Shown here one piece after another: positions 51,079 through 51,931 of a DNA stretch of 51,931 nt. Location of the stretch: contig CADABZ010000015.1 of the NCBI GenBank assembly GCA_902786355.1, positions 1,253 through 53,183 on the forward strand, read 5' to 3'. Both the position numbers and the translations under genes were made by a program. This DNA is from an uncultured Eubacteriales bacterium (GTDB taxonomy: Bacteria; Bacillota; Clostridia; Peptostreptococcales; Anaerovoracaceae). A model generated the notes under the pieces. The model was not told the DNA's origin, made no database searches, and was given only the letters and a program-made list of their open reading frames with translations. Positions within the stretch are counted from its first letter, which is position 1. Every line of letters begins with the position of its first letter.

Positions 51079-51441
51079 TCATACAGGGGTGCCAACTTCG
51101 ATGAGGTTGCCGTCCAAGTCATAGAATCTGACGACCTGTTGCCCCCAGCTGTGCGTCATAAGTTGATTGACATATTCCGTGTCAGGATAAAGCCTTTCAA
51201 GCTTTTTTACGAAACTGTCGATCTCCGGCTCTTCAAAATACAACTCAGTTTGATTGCTTTGCTGCACAATGCGCCTCCCCGTAAAACGCTCCAAGTTTTT
51301 TTCATCCTAAAGATACAGATTTCCGGATAGTTCCATATTGCCGTCATTATCCCGAATCAACGCGAAGCCAAACATGTCCTGATAGTATTTCAATGCTTTC
51401 TTGCAGTCTTTTACGACGATAAGGGTTCCTTTGAATTTCAT
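51079..51441 (-). pseudogene. VOC-family (glyoxalase-like) gene with in-frame amber codon
   Basis: The minus strand from ATG at 51441 reads MKFKGTLIVVKDCKKALKYY then QDMFGFALIRDNDGNMEL, through LYL, then TAG (51307-51309), and continues in the same frame to TGA at 51079. The rest has RIVQQSNQTELYFEEPEID, then FYDLDGNLIEVGTPV, the standard VOC end. The TAG replaces a likely Gln (CAG) codon after LYL. A downstream TTG at 51294 could restart a 71-residue product. Nothing else is damaged, so the change is recent or the protein is made by suppression. Confidence 0.8.
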
Positions 51442-51486
51442 GGTCTGCTTTTTTCTCCCAATCCCGGCTCTGCATGGCCCGAGCTG

Positions 51487-51931
51487 CTATTCTCTTTCTG
51501 TTCTGATGAAATGACCTTCCTGAATTGCAGCGAACGTTGCCACCGCACAGACGACAATCGCAGAGTATTTCAGCGGGAAAACGAGTATCGTCAGCGGCAA
51601 AAGAAACAGCAGAACACCTGTCGCTTTGTTCATAACCGAATGAACAGCCACAAACCCCCTCTGTACGGCAAATCCGGAAATGATATTCACAACCTTTATA
51701 AGGGCAATGATTCCGATCCATATATACAGCCATGCAGGAATACGCAGGACCGGAAGCAATTTAATCAGACATACTGCTACGAATGCGATATCCGCGATTG
51801 TATCCAGCCTTGATCCGAACTCGCTAACGCTTCCTGTTTTCCTCGCCACAGCACCATCGATCATGTCTGAGAATCCGGCAGCTATATAGAGCACATAAAA
51901 CGTTGGCGATAATATCGGACAAAACAGCAGA
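51487..51931 (-). CDS. CDP-alcohol phosphatidyltransferase (N-terminus beyond window)
   Basis: About 148 residues are visible, and the frame is open to the right edge, so the start lies outside. The catalytic signature D-G-x2-A-R-x8-G-x3-D-x3-D reads MIDGAVARKTGSVSEFGSRLD then TIAD. Hydrophobic helices follow (about 55-75, 95-115 and 118-138 of the visible part). It transfers a phosphatidyl group in phospholipid synthesis; the acceptor (glycerol phosphate, inositol, serine) is not decided by these residues. Confidence 0.82.
   Translation of the reverse strand, partial: LLFCPILSPTFYVLYIAAGFSDMIDGAVARKTGSVSEFGSRLDTIADIAFVAVCLIKLLPVLRIPAWLYIWIGIIALIKVVNIISGFAVQRGFVAVHSVMNKATGVLLFLLPLTILVFPLKYSAIVVCAVATFAAIQEGHFIRTERE

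Noticed and set aside
51307-51309. Amber codon read as pyrrolysine
   Set aside because: Only one gene has it, a Gln codon is one base away, and no pyrrolysine-type methyltransferase genes are present.
1-51931. CRISPR arrays, rRNA genes or insertion sequences
   Set aside because: No regularly spaced repeats, rRNA-like stretches or transposase frames were seen.

Overview
The window looks like a stretch of chromosome from an anaerobic Clostridia-type Firmicute. Base composition is moderate, Shine-Dalgarno sites are strong (AGGAG or GGAGG), and GTG and TTG starts are frequent. The gene families also fit: a DUF3048 lipoprotein, DUF6591, HsmA, a CD1871A-type CXXC microprotein, a YheO-type regulator and 4Fe-4S proteins. 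I cannot name the genus. Apart from the left edge, DUF3048, the CMD-domain gene and the YheO regulator, nearly every gene lies on the minus strand.

Layout. 0-1.5 kb: the end of a decayed integrative element, with a frameshifted tyrosine integrase, three 10-bp direct repeats resembling arm sites, and a tRNA-Ala(CGC) lacking its 5' acceptor strand. 1.5-9.6 kb: DUF3048 lipoprotein, then a minus-strand block with a PfkB kinase, ilvN, ilvB, a secreted SH3/lytic protein, a PreA-like Fe-S dehydrogenase and a CbxX-type AAA+ ATPase. 9.6-15.1 kb: HAD phosphatase, glutathione peroxidase, ATP-grasp ligase, C_GCAxxG_C_C protein, a TlpA-like lipoprotein preceded by two micro-ORFs, and an AhpD-like protein. 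15.2-19 kb: AmmeMemoRadiSam cassette (radical SAM enzyme plus a Memo-AMMECR1 fusion) with an esterase and a Nudix hydrolase, then a nitroreductase remnant. 19-23.6 kb: YheO regulator, SGNH esterase, aldehyde dehydrogenase, GNAT, PatB-type lyase. 23.6-25.7 kb: a two-gene unit of a GIY-YIG/DUF2075 helicase and a MazG-like pyrophosphohydrolase, joined by a GTGA overlap; this is the best candidate for an undescribed (possibly defence) system.

25.7-35.6 kb: small redox and ADP-ribose genes (flavodoxin, macro domain, two nitroreductases, ADP-ribosylglycohydrolase), an LRR protein, hydrolases, an ArsC/Spx-like protein, membrane proteins and a DUF6591 lipoprotein. 35.6-41.4 kb: MerR regulator with a 19-bp-spaced promoter, GNAT, CPBP protease remnant, then a thiol/Fe-S cassette (TlpA, NapH-like ferredoxin, CD1871A microprotein, MarR) behind an acyl-CoA ligase. 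41.5-43.8 kb: a Suv3-like helicase. 44-49 kb: a TetR-controlled efflux locus with two palindromic operators, an MFS carrier, an FtsX-type permease and an ABC ATPase that has lost its Walker B region. 49-51.9 kb: three GNATs, a HAD remnant, a VOC gene with an in-frame amber codon, and a CDP-alcohol phosphatidyltransferase running off the edge.

Two themes recur. One is thiol, flavin and Fe-S redox chemistry (two TlpA proteins, GPx, AhpD-like protein, nitroreductases, flavodoxin, PreA). The other is gene decay: at least eight broken or remnant genes can be read. An 85-bp module (terminator hairpin followed by a TTGACA promoter with an identical spacer) occurs twice, 16.5 kb apart.
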